From: Rattus norvegicus
Lineage: Eukaryota; Chordata; Mammalia; Rodentia; Muridae
NCBI RefSeq assembly: GCF_036323735.1
Contig: NC_086026.1
Coordinates: forward strand, 87,510,359-87,574,358
DNA: 64,000 bases
Direction of reading: 5' to 3'
The notes under the pieces were generated by a model, which saw nothing but the letters and a program-made list of their open reading frames with translations, searched no databases and was not told where the DNA came from. Shown in pieces: positions 1 to 12,300 of the stretch. A program made the position numbers and the translations under genes. Within the stretch, counting starts at the first letter, position 1; every line of letters starts with the position of its first letter.

Positions 1-180
1 GCGGCGGCCTGGACCGCAGGGCCGGCGTGGAAGCGCGAGACCGGGCGGCGGCGAGAGACCGCGGCCCGGGCTGTCAACCGCGCGGCGGGGTCCGAGCCGG
101 AGCGGGAACGGACGGGACGCCCGCCGCGCGGCCCGAGGGCGCCCCCAGAGCGGAGCTGCGGCCAGGAGGAGGACGCGGCC
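1..180 (+). promoter_or_regulatory. Gclc: Gclc 5' UTR / CpG island
   Basis: Very GC- and CpG-rich sequence runs into the initiator ATG at 181, and the richness continues to about 510 inside intron 1. There is no upstream ATG between 1 and 180, so the first ATG is the start codon. Its context is favourable, with G at -3 and G at +4. The transcription start cannot be fixed from sequence, so part of this stretch may be proximal promoter. The well-known upstream NRF2-responsive elements of the gene are not inside the window. Confidence 0.8.
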
Positions 181-330
181 ATGGGGCTGCTGTCCCAAGG
201 CTCGCCACTGAGCTGGGAAGAGACCCAGCGCCACGCCGACCACGTGCGGAGACACGGCATCCTCCAGTTCCTGCACATCTACCACGCAGTCAAGGACCGG
301 CACAAGGACGTGCTCAAGTGGGGTGACGAG
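181..330 (+). CDS. Gclc: Gclc coding exon 1 (residues 1-50)
   Basis: Begins MGLLSQGSPLSWEE and ends exactly after E50 at a codon boundary, followed by donor GTGAGC. The metal-site pair E50/E52 is split across the 19-kb first intron. A CACGTG E-box lies within the codons for H21-V22. Confidence 0.98.
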
Positions 331-3300
331 GTGAGCCCGCGCGCCTTTGTTCGGCCAGGCCGCCGGCGGCCCCGCCGCGGTCCCTGGCTCGGCGCTGGTG
401 ACTCGGGGCTCATTCATTCCAGTCCGGACGAAAGCCGCTCGGGTCCTAGGAGGGCCTGAGCGGGAGGTGTGTGTATGTGAATATCTGCCTCCCGGCGACC
501 GGTCGCACGGTTCGCCTTGGAGATGAGTGTGAACGGGACCGACTTGCCCCGGCTGGCTTGCTATCACGTTTCAAATCTCCAGGGTGTTTGCTTCGGCCCT
601 CCATCATCTCTAGGTTCTTTTCTTAAACCCCTGCCACATCTCACACCTGTCCGCAAACTTGAGAGTTATACATTGCAACAATACATCACTAGACCTAAGG
701 ACTTGGGGTTGTCTTTCTAAAAGACGGGAGTCTTCATTATCCCGTTTAACTGTAAATGCTTACAACGTAGAGGTTAGGTAAGACTGGTAAGATCCTACAG
801 CTAAGCGTTACCAGTCAGGGCTAAAACTTGTGCATGATCTCTGGGACCCATTTGTTCCAACCATCTGAAAGCGGCAACGCTAAAAACCATTTATTTTTGT
901 GCATTCCCTATTTTAAAAAAACCACATTGATAAAAAGATACATAACCTCTTGAGTCTGACCTTTGTTGTGCGGGCTTGGCATTTACCATAGATATCGTGC
1001 CACTCCTGTATGTAAACGATCGTTTAGTCAGTATTATCCTTGGGCTAAGTGCTGCTGTGCCAGCATAGAATATCTTGCAAAAAGTTAGTTTTTCTGTGTC
1101 TAATGTTGGTAGATGATTCTGCCATCTGCAGCTGGAAGAATTATGCTTGGACTTAAGGAAGTATAAGGACTAATAATTCACATTTCTACAAAACTTGTCT
1201 CCTTTTTTCAGGAAAGGGACACGTTTGGCAGTTCTCCAGTTTTAGTCCAAAGTTTGTTGTTATCTACAACATTTGACAGTTCTCCGTTTGTGTTCCGTGC
1301 ATCACTTACAGGGCAGGGACATTATGGTTTCTATGCACCTGTTTTTCCTAGGGCCTAACTATGTGCCTGGCATAGTTGGCAGCAGCAAATTGTGGAGTCT
1401 CTTAAGGTTCTCATAAAACGAGCCATTGTGGAGCAATCAAAAATTTACTTTTGCGTCTTTCACCGTTTTACTAGGACTCCATAGAAACCAAAATAGAAGA
1501 CAAATGAATATCTTTGTAACGGTTCTAAGTTGAACTTCATCCACAGGAGATGTTCAGTGCAGTCCAAGCATGGAGGTTCACCAAGTCCCTTTCCTTCCTC
1601 GCCTTTTCTCTACTAACCAGGAACCTCCCGGATCCCTCTTTCTGTTTTAGAAAATGCTCCCCCTGTTGGCAGGAAGAGCATGTGCAACTAACTGCCTGTT
1701 TCAAGAGACTTCCAGTGGCAGAGTAAACTGCTGTGAGAGGAACTGCAGGGCAGGACCTCAAGGGGACCACACACATTTCCATCATGGCAAGATAGGGAGT
1801 TGGTACTAAGTTTACCTTCCTCCCCACAAAAGATCAAGAGGAATGAAGAAACCTGGCAATCTTGGGCACTTGTATTCTGTCTGTATAGGGGGAGTATGTT
1901 GAGCCCAGAATGTCAGCCAATTGACACTTTTTTAAAGACAGGGTTTCTCTCTGTAGTCCTGACTGTCCTGGAACTCATTGTGTAGACTAGACTAGCCAGA
2001 AACTCACTCCTCCTGCTTCTGGCTCCTGAATATTGGGCCTAAAGGTCTGAACCGTTATTGCCCAACAGGGAATACTTCCGGCAAAGAGCATACTAGGCAG
2101 GTCTGTTCTGTTGACAAGCTGGACTCCAGAGGTGTAATCCTCCAATAACACATTGCCTTGCTAGCACTGCTCCTATGTTAGATAGCATCAGCAATATCCC
2201 TTGAAAACCTAATGCTGAAACTGCATTTCCCAATTTCTTTTTGCAAATATTCTGTCATTATGTACATACCTATACACTGATTTCCCCCAACCTTCCAGTA
2301 TTGAGACTTTACTTGGAAGCAGCCTAACACTGGAAGGATTAGAATTGTGAAAAGCTGTCCCCTCCATTCTGGGGCTCCTGAAATGACATTTGAGTGAATG
2401 AAGCCTTGGCCTCCCCCTGCTGCCTCTGACCTCTGGAGTACAGATACTTAGCCTCTATCGTGGTGTGTTTACATTTCTTCTGGCAGTCTCATGCCCAAGT
2501 ATCTGTTGTGATGTCAGCCTTATGTATAAGAGCAGAAGTTATCACAAGTCCTTGTGCACAGTGGGAACTTTCTGTCATCCACTGAGGAGATGTCTGGAGG
2601 CCGGTCAAGATCTTAGCGCGCCTTAGAAGCCTTGTAGAATAACTGAGAAATAGACGAGTAGATAAGAGGGGGAGGGTGTGGTGAGTGGTGTGGGCCCTGG
2701 AGATGAGGCCAGCTCTGCTGGGGAGAAGTATTTTAGATGAATGTGCTGTACTGGATAGGCACAATACCAAATACAACTGGTTTCAACTGATGGGTCATGA
2801 CCCCTTCGGGGAGGGGTCACATACATATATCCTGTATATCAGATGTTTATATTACAATTCATAACAAGTGGTAAAATTACAGTTATTAAGTAGCAATAAT
2901 TTTATGGTGGGGAGGTCACCACAATATGAGAACTGTATTAAAGGGTCTCAGCATTAGGAAGTTTCACATTGTATCTATGGGGACAATGGACTTGGCTGGA
3001 AAAAAAAAACAAAAAGAACTGCAGCTAAACCTTAAAAGCAGTGGCAGTTGTGTTTGGAAGAGAGCCTGCCACTCAGAAATATTCCGCTCCATGTACGAGG
3101 ACAGAAAGAACTATGTTTACTGTTTGCCAGACTGTTGTGTCTTGAGCCCGCTTCCTTCATTTTCTCTTCTTTCTTCCAACTTTTACGGCTTGAGTGTAGA
3201 CAGTCTGGATAAGGTTTTTGTTTGCTTGTTTTTTGTTTTTTTCTTTCTTTTTCCTACACATGCCTCTTTCACCTAACTCCTAACTCTAGCCACCACTTAC

Positions 3301-6300
3301 TGTGATGTTTCTTTGGGAAATAGAAGTTCTAACTTGAAGAACCAAATACTACTTGTTCCCGGATGAGGATGGTGTGGGAAAGGAGTCTTCAGGTACAGGT
3401 TTTGTTTATAGTGCAGTGTCTGTATTTTAAAATACTGATGGAGGAAGTTGGGTGTGGGCACACACCTTCAATCCCAGCTTCCAGAAGCAGTTGGATCTCT
3501 GTGAGGTCAAAGCCAGCAGCATGTCTATGTAGTGAGTTCCAGGACAGCCAAGGATAGGTTGAGAGACCCTGTCACAGGCAAACAAACAATAAGTAGAATA
3601 CTGAAGCGTGGCTGGGGACATAGGTCAGTTAGAGAGTCCTTTCCTAGCCTGTGTAGACCCTTGGCGTCATTTCCTACCCTGTAGGGTAGCTACTACTTTA
3701 GAAAATATGTTGCCGTCAGCTTGGCCCAGCCTTTTCAGTTATTTAGTAGCAGGATTGAAACCTGATTCCAAAGTTTTAGATTATTTGCAGTGCTTGGCAT
3801 GCTACCAAATCCCCTTTTACAGCACTTACACTGTGCACAGTGGAGCTGTCATGGAGCTGTCAGGACATAATGCAAAAAGCAGATGTATAAAAGATGTCAT
3901 GATGTGCAGGAGTGAGTAAAGCTCCGAGTGGACAAGTGTGGTGTCACTTGAGGCGTGCCAAGGACCGAAGCCTCAGACGCATGGGAGATTGGGAAGGTCC
4001 TCCCCATACCTCAGAACTGGCAAGGCCTTCCTCTGGTCTGAGTGTTACATCGTGAGAGCACTCACCTACTGAGGCCCAGGCTAGCTAATTCCCCGCCCCT
4101 GTGTGGAGGCTCTGGTTCTTGTGTAGTTGGAGCCACCCCATCAGAGTGAGCATAGCCTGTCTGAGCCCTGCTCGAGCCTGCTCTGTCTTCATCTCAGCCC
4201 CACGTGTGGCAAAGATGGTTGAGGCCCTGAAAATAATATATATGTAAATGCAGGAAAAAGAAAGCAAGTATTTTGAGATGTTTTTAACCAACTACAGTAG
4301 TTTGTACTCAAAGAATGTCTTCCCCAAAGCCAGTTATTCCAAGGTTGCTGCTTTGTCTCAAGGATATATTCAGCAAGCAATGGCGAAATAGGCAGGCCTT
4401 GAACTTTTAATTCTCCTGCTTCAGTCTTCCAGGAGCCTAGCTAGGCTTATAGGCCTGCGCACCAGGCCTCATTTTACATCCCTCACTTAAATAACCATAG
4501 GCATTGTGGGTGAGACATTCTGCATTCTTTGTTTTGTTTTTATGCCAGATCTGTTCATTAGCATAGTGGTTTGTGATGGAATTTTAAATGGCTCCACAGT
4601 TAAGACCATTTGTTTTTCCGGAAAACCCAGTTTCTATTGCCTCTCATAGCCATCTATAACTCCTTTTCAACATCCTCTTCTGGCCTCTGAGAGCACTACA
4701 CTCCTGTGGAGTACAGACACACGTACACACAGACACACGTAAAAAATGTCACACACCAGAACTAGACTAGATCAAAGACTCAATGAACTTATATTTGAAG
4801 TTAGAATAGTGCCACCACCTTAGAGGGGATGGGTGGAGAACAAAGCTGATAAATGAGGTAGACAAGAGTCTCATTCAATGCCCAACTTTATTCAGAGCAT
4901 CAGACAGTCTATACAATGTGGGGGAAGAATCATCTGAGTTGGGTGGGTGGGTAGGGGAGCACCCTCAGAAGCAGGGGGAGGGAGCATGGGATGGGGGTTT
5001 CTGGAGGGGAAACCAGGAAGGGGAATAACATTTGAAATGTAAATAAAAAAATATCCAATTAAAAAAAAAAAAGAAACCTCTGAGTTAAGGACAAACCATT
5101 TCATAGGAGAGTTTAGACATTTAATCCAATAATGCAGAAAGCACTAATGAGTGATCTGAAGTGAGCTCACTCCTGTCTGACACACCTGAGAGGAGCATGG
5201 AAATTCATTCCATGAACAGATCCATGTTTTGAAGAAACTAAAGTCACAAGATTCTTGTTTCTTTGGAGTTTTCTCACAAGAACCCAGAATTCTCCTCACG
5301 ACTCCATTCTTGGACCATGTTCTGGCAGAATAGCTATTCAGAACACAAACTAAAATTTCACATTGGATTTTATATTTTGACAGTTGAATGAATATATGTA
5401 AAACTACTACCAAAAATGAATAGAACTGGGAAAACAGTTTTATATCCTTTTGTAATTCGGATCTGTTACTTGCATTCATTCCTAATATTTAGCTTTTTAA
5501 AATTCTTTTTCCTGCATATTATACTATACTTACATGTACATTTATTTACATATATTATAAGGGAGAACATGCTGAGCTTTTCTTTCTAATATTGTACATC
5601 CATTCTAAGCCCATCCATTCCTGCAAGTTTTGTGATCACATTTTTCTCTAACGCTAAATAGTATTATCATATATATATATATACATATATATATATATGC
5701 GCCAAATTTTCATTATCTGTTCCTCTGTTTGATGGACAAGTAGGTTGATTCCAGTTCCTTTCTATAGTGAAAAAAAGCAGCAGTAAACAGGTAAGCATCT
5801 CTATAAAGGGTATGGAGTTCTGAGGGGAAATGCCCAGGAGTGAAATGGCTCATACTATACATATAGTAATTTATAATTTTTTGAGAAATATTCAAACTGA
5901 TTTCCGCAGTGGCTGTATTAATTTTCATCCCCACTGCAGTGAACATGGGCTCCTTTCTCTCCACATCCTCTCTGATAGTAGTTATATTTATTGATCATGG
6001 CCATTCAGACTGAGGAGTAGTTTAAATTTGAATTTTCCTGATAGGGATATTGAGCACTTTTAAAGATAGGTATTGGTCATTTGTGGGGTGTTATGTTTTG
6101 TGAACACTGCCTACTCAGCTAATCTGTTCATTGAGTGGCAGTTTTGTTTCCTTGGTATTTAAGTCTTGTAATTTTTATAAACTGGATATTAACTTCTTAT
6201 CTGAAGTGAAGACAGTTCATTTCTTTAAAATATTTATTTATTTATCATATATAAGTACACTGTAACTGTCTTCAGACACACCAGAAGAGGGCATCAGATC

Positions 6301-9300
6301 CCATTACAGATGGTTGTGAGCCACCATGTGGTTGCTGGGATTTGAACTCAGGACCTCTGGAAGAGCAGTCAGTGCTCTTAACCGCTGAGCCATCTCTCCA
6401 GCCCCGACAGTTCATTTCTTAATAGGTATTACAAAGATTCTGGATGCCCTCCCATCTATCTAGATTTCATAGAAAAGAAAGGCAACTTATGTGTTGTGTC
6501 TGGGCACACATATGAATTTATGTTGAATATTGCTCCAGTGTGTTGAAAGGACTAGACTTCGTCTGCTGGCAGAGGTGTACCTTCTCTCTCTATGTATAGT
6601 TTATTTCTGTATTTGTTAACACTGTCCACTGATCTGACTTTGTCCTTTCTGTAGAGCGTTCATTGCTTGTTTTTCCAGTTTCTGGAGACAGGATTTCCAT
6701 GTGTGTGGCCCAAGCTGTCAGGAACTTGCTGTGTAGACCAGGCTGGCCTCAAACTCAGAGATCTCCTGCCTCTGTCTCCTGAGTGCTGAGATTAAAGGCT
6801 TGTGCACTACTCTTTGTTCTTTTAGTTAGTTTAAATTTAGTTCTAGAGACATGGAATTTCCATGGGTTTTAGATTTTGATCTCATTAGGATTCTTATCGA
6901 GTCCAAATATCAATTTGAGAATTGAAACCTAAACAATATTGAATGTCCCTAATCATGAACAAGTAAATCTCTCTACACCTTTAATTTCTCAACAGTGTTT
7001 GTAGTTTTCTATGTTTTGATCTTACACACAAAAGACCATATACGCTTGCTGATTTTCTAGATTTGTCATTTATCCTTCAACCTTCTAGACCCACTCTTGT
7101 GGACACTCAATTATGAAAATTAGTGTGGTCCTAAGATTGCTTTGGACATTTCAGGTCACCTGTCCTTCGGTCGACCCCACCTCCGTCTTTAGTATTCTTC
7201 TGCTCTTCGAATGATAGAAATAAACTTTACCTGTTAGGCGCTTAGTGTTTATATATCCTGGATCAGTTCATAGCACTCCTGGAATATAGTTATTTAGAGA
7301 CAGGGTCTTTTAAAGAAGTAGTTTTTATAGTTTACAAGTAGCTTCAGAAAAGTCTACATACTTCTGTGTCCTCTACCCAGTACCCCAGAATGAGAATTTA
7401 GTTGGAGCGCAAATACTTTGGGGGGCTACTTCTGCATAACAATGAGTTCTGCATAGCTTTCTGAATTCTTGAGGAAGAGGCTTGTAGCTCTCTGGGCTTT
7501 TCTTATGTGTTTGGGTTTTACATTAATTTTGTTTAAGGGTAGGGAATGGTTGCCTTCTCACTTTGTTATCCTTCCAGCTCTCTTCTCCTTTGTCTACACT
7601 CTGTCCAAGCTGGCTGTCCTCCTGGTTCTAAGACACTCAATAGCCAAGATTAGCAAAGCTTTTCCCGCTTGTTTTGGTATCCTTTTGTTTTTGTGGTGCC
7701 AGGGATTCTGGTCAGGGCTTTGTGCATTCTAGGCACGTGCTTTTACTACATTTTTAAACTGTCCGAGTATGTTCTGAATGCCAGCAAGTTTTGGAAATCC
7801 TGTAATGCACTCAACAGTATTAGGATCTGCTTTCTTCCCTGTCAGGATAGGGCGTTAGCACTGTCTGAAGCAGCATGCATTACAGACTGCGATCTGATTG
7901 TGCAGCCATGCATAGTAAACTTCTGAATTTCTGTCATACTAAGTAAGCAAACCTATTTGAGCCTTGCAGCTATTCTAAGAAACTAACAAGCTCTTCAGAA
8001 AAATCGAAACAAACTTTTAAGACTCCAAAGGCCATATTTCCATGGTAGACTGCTTTCAAATTGGGAGCATTTATTGACTACTTCCTGTATACCCGTGGTT
8101 CTCAACCTTTCCTCATGTATTAAATTTAAATTATTTTTATTACTACTTCATACTGTCGTGAATCATAATATAAATATCTGTGTTTTCCGATGGTCTTAGG
8201 CGACCCCTGGGAAAGAGTTGTTTGCCCACTCCCAAAGGGGTCTCGACTCCTAGGTTGAGAAGCACTGCTGCATACTAATGCTTCCTGTGTGGGCCAGGAA
8301 CAGAGAGCGAAGAAGAGAAAGAAGCCTGCTGCCGTAGAGAAAGCCAGTGGCTGGAGGACAGGCTCCATTTCCAGATCAGAGTTCATGTGGCTTCACAGCC
8401 AGCATAGGAAATAGAGATGGTCACAACTTGAGGCTGAGAAGAAGATTGAGTCCATGTTCTTAATGTGCTTGTTCATGGCTGTGTAGGGAGCTGTGTGGGG
8501 AGCTGTGTGGGGTTGTAAGTTGTTACATGAGACTCAGCAGCAGAAGTGAAAATGTCTGCTCACTCCTGATGAGGCACAGGTAGCAGACCAAGGAAACAAT
8601 TGCACTGAAGTCCAGCTTGGCAAACCATTGCACCTATTGAGGACACGTATAAGGGTCTGGGGAGAGTCGACTTTCAGGAAGGCAGCTGTATCACAGGAAA
8701 GGCTACCCTAGCCTGGGTGCTGACTCATTCAAGCTAGTCATGGAACATGCAGGCAGTGGACAGTTCTGTCAGTCTCCCTGCTCCTCTGCAGTGTTTGTTC
8801 ACTGCTTCCATAGTCTTAGACAGGAACCTGTAGATCTCACTAATTTCAGGAACTTCCTAGGTCTCAGGAGGGTACCCCTCACCACCCCTCTCATGAAAGA
8901 AACATTTCAATCCAGAGGAAAGTGCTACACATAATCGGCCTGGAGGTTCAAAGATAGCATTTGGAGATTTCTTCTACATCATTTGATAATAGCCTGAAAG
9001 ATGGGTCAGTACTGAGGATGCAGAGAGAGATAGGCTCACGGGCAAGCATGTAGCAGGGTTTTTTGTTTGGATGTTTGTTTGTTTTCTTAAACATTTGTGT
9101 TATAGTGCTTGGGTCAAACCTAGAGGACCTCACACACAGTGGCCACAAGCGCTCATCTTCCATAGAGTTTATATTGATGCATAATTTTAAGTAACCAGAA
9201 AACTTGGCTGTAGGCCCTGGTCTGTCCTAGGAGAGTAGGTGGACCTACTCTGTGTTGTTCCAGTATTCCCTGTATTCATATTGTGTCTGCTGTGGTCAGG

Positions 9301-12300
9301 ATTTTGTAGTTTTATTTCCACAATAAGATTATAAAAGTATCCCAAAGACAGATATTCCAAATGACACAGATGTCTACACCGATGTCTTCACTGATGTCTA
9401 CAACAAAAAATGGCAGAGACTGTCTCAGGCAAGATAGACGACAAGAAGACTGATGCACAGGAGTGCACTCACACATTTACATGTTACATACACAGAAAAT
9501 CTGGGGTGTAGTTTTTATTTCATTGGAATTAGCCATAGGGGTCAGGAGGTGGTTCTTAGTACTCCACAGATACAGGCATGATCCTAAGGATCAGCCGCAC
9601 GTCTCTGAACTGTTTAAAATGGTTAGAGATAACAGCAGTCGCCGAAAGCTCAGAAAGTTTAAAAAACCCTCAGAGTTTATTCTCTGAGATGCAACTCTCA
9701 GACATATCTGAAGGGGAATTTAGTGTTCTTTATTGCCTCGCACTCTCCAGTGGTCCTGCCTGTGCTGTGGGCCAAGAGCTGGCTATGTCTAGGCTATGTC
9801 CACTGACCCTCCTTCTAATCAAGTGGAGCGAAAGCTGGGAAGTGCAGAAAGCACAGAGCTCACACACTTTACTCCCAGCTCTCACCTAGAAAACACTCAC
9901 TCTGTACTCCGCTCTGAAGAGCTTGGCTGTCTAGTTGCTTGGCTCAGAATGAACTCGGGAAAATGGGTTGAGGTGAAAATAGCAAGAGTCAGTTTGGCCA
10001 CTCTGTACCACTCCAAGTGACTTGCTTTATTATAACGGAAAAAGAAATGCAGTTGCCTAAAGAAGTCCAGAGACCTAATATAAAGTGAAAATGTGCCCAG
10101 AGTCTTACTGGTAACGGAAGAGCGTGCTGTCAGCTCAGACTCCCACTCACATATTGGAGAGGTTTGTAAGCCTGTGTTCACAAGGGGTAACTTTGGAAAC
10201 AAGATTGCTCCTAAGGAAAGGGGGCTTCTGGGAAAGCAGAGTAGATAGGGCAGCTTGTTACATACAGTGTGGGGTTGCTTTAGGAGGGGTCAGTGTGTGA
10301 GGCATGCCAAATTCCCCCAAAGAAGTGATGCAGGAGTGCTTCAGCACCCTGGCATGGTTCCTGGAGGAGCAGAAGAAAGGCAAGTGTGCCTACAGCATGA
10401 TGGGAAGGGTTGGATGAAGGATTGAGTTACCAATGCTCCTGGAAGGATCTTTACTGTGAGCCCTTGAGGAGTTCAGAACAGGGAGGTGATTGACCATCAC
10501 AGTGGAGGACCCTGGGTCAGCCTATTTGCGCATTTTGTACATAGGTAGTCTTTGGTTAACTAAGACCAGATCCCAAATAAGACTCCCATGGAACGGTATT
10601 TTTGTCACCTAAATGAGATACTCTTGTATTTCTTCCTGTTACAATAAATATGTATTTTCTGGTATTAATCATACTTAACATGGCCACCAGGGGGTTGTAA
10701 TCAACTTTGGAAAAGCTTTGTTGACCATGCTGTAGAACAAGACAGCAGTGAGCACTGGCCTGTACTGCCAGTGTTTGATCCATTCTTCCTCAGGGGCCCA
10801 TGAGGTTGATACTGTCTTCATATTACAAGAGAACACAGTACAACAAGGACACCAGAAAAGAATGCCTGTGCTTCCAAAAGGACTGTCTGTACTGTTCACT
10901 GCTCCCCATAGGGTGCTCCCCACAGGCTGGGGGAACTGGTGGTATGCATGGACTCCACAGATGAACGCGAAAAAGGAGTAGGGTAAGGGATGAGTAGCAC
11001 TCCTCACGAGGACATGGACACATCTCAGAACCACAGAGGTGAACGTAAGCATAAGCATCCTTCGTTACCAGACCGTGAGATGCCTGCACTCTGACACTGC
11101 ATACCTCGTATACTCCGTGGTCCAGAGGGCGAAGGCTCAAGTCCAGTATGTAACTGCAGTCCTCCTAGCCACTCTGCTGGCACACTGACCCTAGGAAAAG
11201 GCAAAGACCGGACCAGTCCTTGATAAAAAGGTGCTCAGGCCGAGCTTGCTTTACAGTTAGGCCCAGGGACCCCTGGCCTTTAGACATGATTCAGCTTTGT
11301 CTGGATGTCCCAAGTCATGTCTAAAGCGGGCTGGGATAGATGACTGTGCTCAGCCTTCTGACATCAGGTCCAGCTTTGGATTGGGACCCGACACTGCCTC
11401 TGTGAGCTGTGATCTACAGAGTATCTGCATTCAGATTCCTAACAGTTTGGAATGGCATTGAACTATGTATGCTGGGGGAAAGGGACTACCTCTGTGGCAT
11501 GCATGGTCCTTTGTGAGTACAGTGGGTGCTCTGGAGTTACCTGTTTTGGGCTCCTGTCATGTGATTTGGTTCCTGGAAATTTAAACGAATTCTACTGTCT
11601 CTCACAGGACTTTGGACAAAGTAAACATGGTCTAAGGGGATGTGTTTACTCACCCCTCTGGTGCCTCAGGCACTGAGTGGGGTGCCACCCTTAGAGAACA
11701 GCCATGCATGTTCTTTCTAGTAATAGATGTGCTTCTGTACTGAAGCTGTACAGTCCATAGTTCTCACACACTTAAGATGGCGACCTTAGCTCCCTCCAGC
11801 TCTGCCGACTTCTGCAGTAGAATGAAAACAGCCTCTCCCATATGCATGTGACTAGAACTCTGGCAGAGCAATATAGTTTGTTTGTGGAAAGAGCTAGGGA
11901 GTTCATCTGTCCTTAAAATGTAGATGCTAAAGTTCTGAATGAAGCACAATTGTTTTGAGGTAAGTAAGTCCTTATGTTTATAATACCTCGAGCCGTTAGT
12001 GGCCAAACATCACATCAGTAACCTGATGTGCTTCCTTCTTAGGCGTGAGAAAACTTGTTTGGTCCATAAACAAGGTGGGGCTCTATACATGTCAGAAAAC
12101 TTAAGATGACATGCTGAAAGTAATTGCATGACGTAAAAAATAAGTAACATAAACTCAGGGATCCAGAAAATAGACGTTTTATTCCTTAAAGCAGGAAGAA
12201 GCAGGGCAGCTTAGTGGATGAAGGTGGCTTGCCCCACCCCTCTGGCAGCCTGAATGTGACTGCGATGACCCACAGGACGGATGATAAACCAACTCCTACT

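Larger units (their letters stand above)
5560..7130 (-). mobile_element. Ancient LINE-1 relic, antisense, interrupted by B2 and B1
   Basis: Reverse-complement ORF2 3' region is recognisable throughout: GTTGATTCCAGTTCC, TTTCCGCAGTGGCTGTATTA, TTTCTCTCCACATCCTC, ATTGAGCACTTTTAAAG, and after the inserted SINEs ATATCAATTTGAGAATTGA and AATATTGAATGTCC. Many substitutions and indels are present and it is non-coding. The flow is broken at 6226-6405 (B2) and about 6681-6827 (B1). Confidence 0.8.

Noticed and set aside
27..326. Open frame beginning upstream of the Gclc ATG
   Set aside because: It starts with GTG, not ATG, is in another frame to Gclc, and owes its length to GC-rich sequence.
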